Virus record (IMG/VR): IMGVR_UViG_3300048839_000162
Location: 1-39,966 of that record
Length of the DNA: 39,966 nucleotides
Strand: one strand, 5' to 3'
From: a virus
The notes under the pieces are model-generated. The model searched no databases, was not told the DNA's origin, and saw only the letters and a program-made list of their open reading frames with translations. Below, piece by piece: positions 39,235 to 39,966 of the stretch. Within the stretch, counting starts at the first letter, position 1. Every line of letters begins with the position of its first letter. Made by a program: the position numbers and the translations under genes.

Positions 39235-39434
39235 GCATCCATCCTGTCGTGCTGCTGCATCATCTCGGCCAGTCGCTCGTTGGTGACCTGTTCTTTCTGC
39301 TTGCGCCGTGCTTCGGCCATCGCCAGCGTGGCGACGATGATGGCCCGCTGCGCCTTGATGCGCGCCAGCCTGAGCCGGTAGAGCGCCAGTTGCCGTTGCA
39401 ATTCGGGTGTCAGTTGCTTGGGTTCACCGTTCAC
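39231..39434 (-). CDS. 67-residue helical protein, unknown
   Basis: GTG 39432-39434 overlaps the upstream TGA (GTGA), with GGAGG as binding site in the repeated block described in the findings. Entirely helical and basic (LTPELQRQLALYRLRLARIK, then MAEARRKQKEQVTNERLAEM). Could be a small packaging accessory. Confidence 0.6.
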   Translation of the reverse strand: MNGEPKQLTPELQRQLALYRLRLARIKAQRAIIVATLAMAEARRKQKEQVTNERLAEMMQQHDRMDA

Positions 39435-39658
39435 CGCACGCCTCCCGGTTCCACCACGAAGGCACCGTACAACGAGACGCCATAGCCGCCGGTCTCGTCG
39501 TTGTAATCCACGGTGATCGCGTCAACCGAAACCCTGCCGAACGGTTTGGCCTCCTGCTCACACAGCCACTCGGCGGCTTGTGCGAGCGCTTTCCCAACCG
39601 TGTCCAGTGGACGCCCACCGAACTGCACCACAGCGACCGCCGTATAGCCATCGTTCAC
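39431..39658 (-). CDS. 75-residue protein next to terminase, unknown
   Basis: GTG 39656-39658 overlaps the terminase TGA (GTGA), with GGAGG upstream. Alpha/beta: VGKALAQAAEWLCEQEAKPF and YNDETGGYGVSLYGAFVV. Not recognised. Confidence 0.6.
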   Translation of the reverse strand: MNDGYTAVAVVQFGGRPLDTVGKALAQAAEWLCEQEAKPFGRVSVDAITVDYNDETGGYGVSLYGAFVVEPGGVR

Positions 39659-39966
39659 CGCACGCCTCCAAACCGGCTCATGCTGCGTCGTGACGCGCCG
39701 TAGGTGTCGAGGATGCTGCTCGTCTCGGCACTGGCGGCGGCGGCTTCGGGGATCTCCAAGCCCTGCGAGACGTACCTGAGCGCGTCCAGCCGGTGAAACG
39801 TCTCCTTGTTCTTGATCTTCTCGGTCGGCTGGTTCATGTCGTCCAATTCCCGCGCATAGGTGCCGATCTCCGACAGCGTGCCGATGCAGGTATCGAAGAT
39901 GTACAGCCGGTCGGTCTTGAACAACGCGATCACGCGGTCGATGCCAGCCTCCACGTCCGACACTTC
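39655..39966 (-). CDS. terL: Terminase large subunit, C-terminal fragment
   Basis: Open from the right edge to TGA 39655-39657, about 103 residues. The sequence is the end of the nuclease domain: VEAGIDRVIALFKTDRLYIF, CIGTLSEIGTYARELDD, then the HRLDALRY motif with its conserved Asp. The enzyme pumps and cuts DNA into proheads. The ATPase half and any small terminase lie beyond the window. Confidence 0.88.
   Translation of the reverse strand, partial: EVSDVEAGIDRVIALFKTDRLYIFDTCIGTLSEIGTYARELDDMNQPTEKIKNKETFHRLDALRYVSQGLEIPEAAAASAETSSILDTYGASRRSMSRFGGVR

Noticed and set aside
1-39966. Complete circular genome with ends joining
   Set aside because: The left-edge gene and the right-edge terminase are in different frames when the ends are joined, so the window is a fragment.

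Overview
The window is almost entirely the genome of a temperate, long-tailed (siphovirus-type) bacteriophage with GC-rich DNA, strong AGGAGG-type ribosome binding sites and sigma70-like promoters. The host cannot be read directly. A secreted protein with a Thr/Pro-rich linker (14885-15808) has the style of Chloroflexota (Thermomicrobia-like) exported proteins, so a high-GC Chloroflexota host is my tentative guess. No ribosomal, tRNA or clearly bacterial housekeeping gene was seen. Both edges cut phage genes: the C-terminus of the large terminase at the right edge and the N-terminus of an early gene at the left edge, so the phage genome is larger than the window. Simple end-to-end circular closure does not join those two reading frames.

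Layout, read right to left because nearly everything is on the minus strand. Packaging and head: terminase C-terminus, three small genes, portal, small gene, MuF-like minor head protein, Com-like zinc ribbon, small gene, an 808-residue protease-scaffold-capsid fusion with its own promoter and a terminator-like leader hairpin, a small gene, a putative decoration protein, head-tail connector, HK97 gp10-like protein and tail terminator candidate. A two-gene cassette (SAM methyltransferase and CgeB-type glycosyltransferase) comes next. Tail: tail tube protein, G/GT chaperones with a CCCAAAA slippery site, a plus-strand DUF4177-like moron, tape measure protein, Dit-like protein and a Tal-like protein. 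Lysis: several small membrane proteins, a DNA methyltransferase, a two-domain endolysin and an LL-H-type holin. Tip and accessory genes: structural proteins, a secreted protein, a 13-repeat IPHLASS protein, a GH-A-like glycanase and further beta-rich proteins. A strong UUCG-loop terminator ends this late block at about 9000.

The centre (about 6.0-9.0 kb) is the lysogeny module on the plus strand: an HTH/S24-fold repressor whose serine nucleophile position is Cys, a large serine integrase, and a small unknown gene. Divergent from the repressor, a near-consensus promoter (TTGACA, 17 bp, TAGGAT) overlapped by repeated CTAGCAG half-sites drives the leftward early operon. That operon starts with a ribbon-helix-helix protein, runs through tightly coupled small genes and zinc-finger proteins, and reaches a RecT-type annealing protein, a small KOW-like protein and a DNA methyltransferase.

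The integrase and switch lie between late and early arms, as in virion gene order, so the sequence reads as an unintegrated or permuted phage genome, not as a prophage bounded by host DNA. Most interesting points: the methyltransferase/glycosyltransferase cassette among virion genes, the tandem-repeat tip protein beside a candidate glycanase, the unusual repressor, the hairpin-rich spacers after highly expressed structural genes, and many coupled small genes, several under 60 codons.
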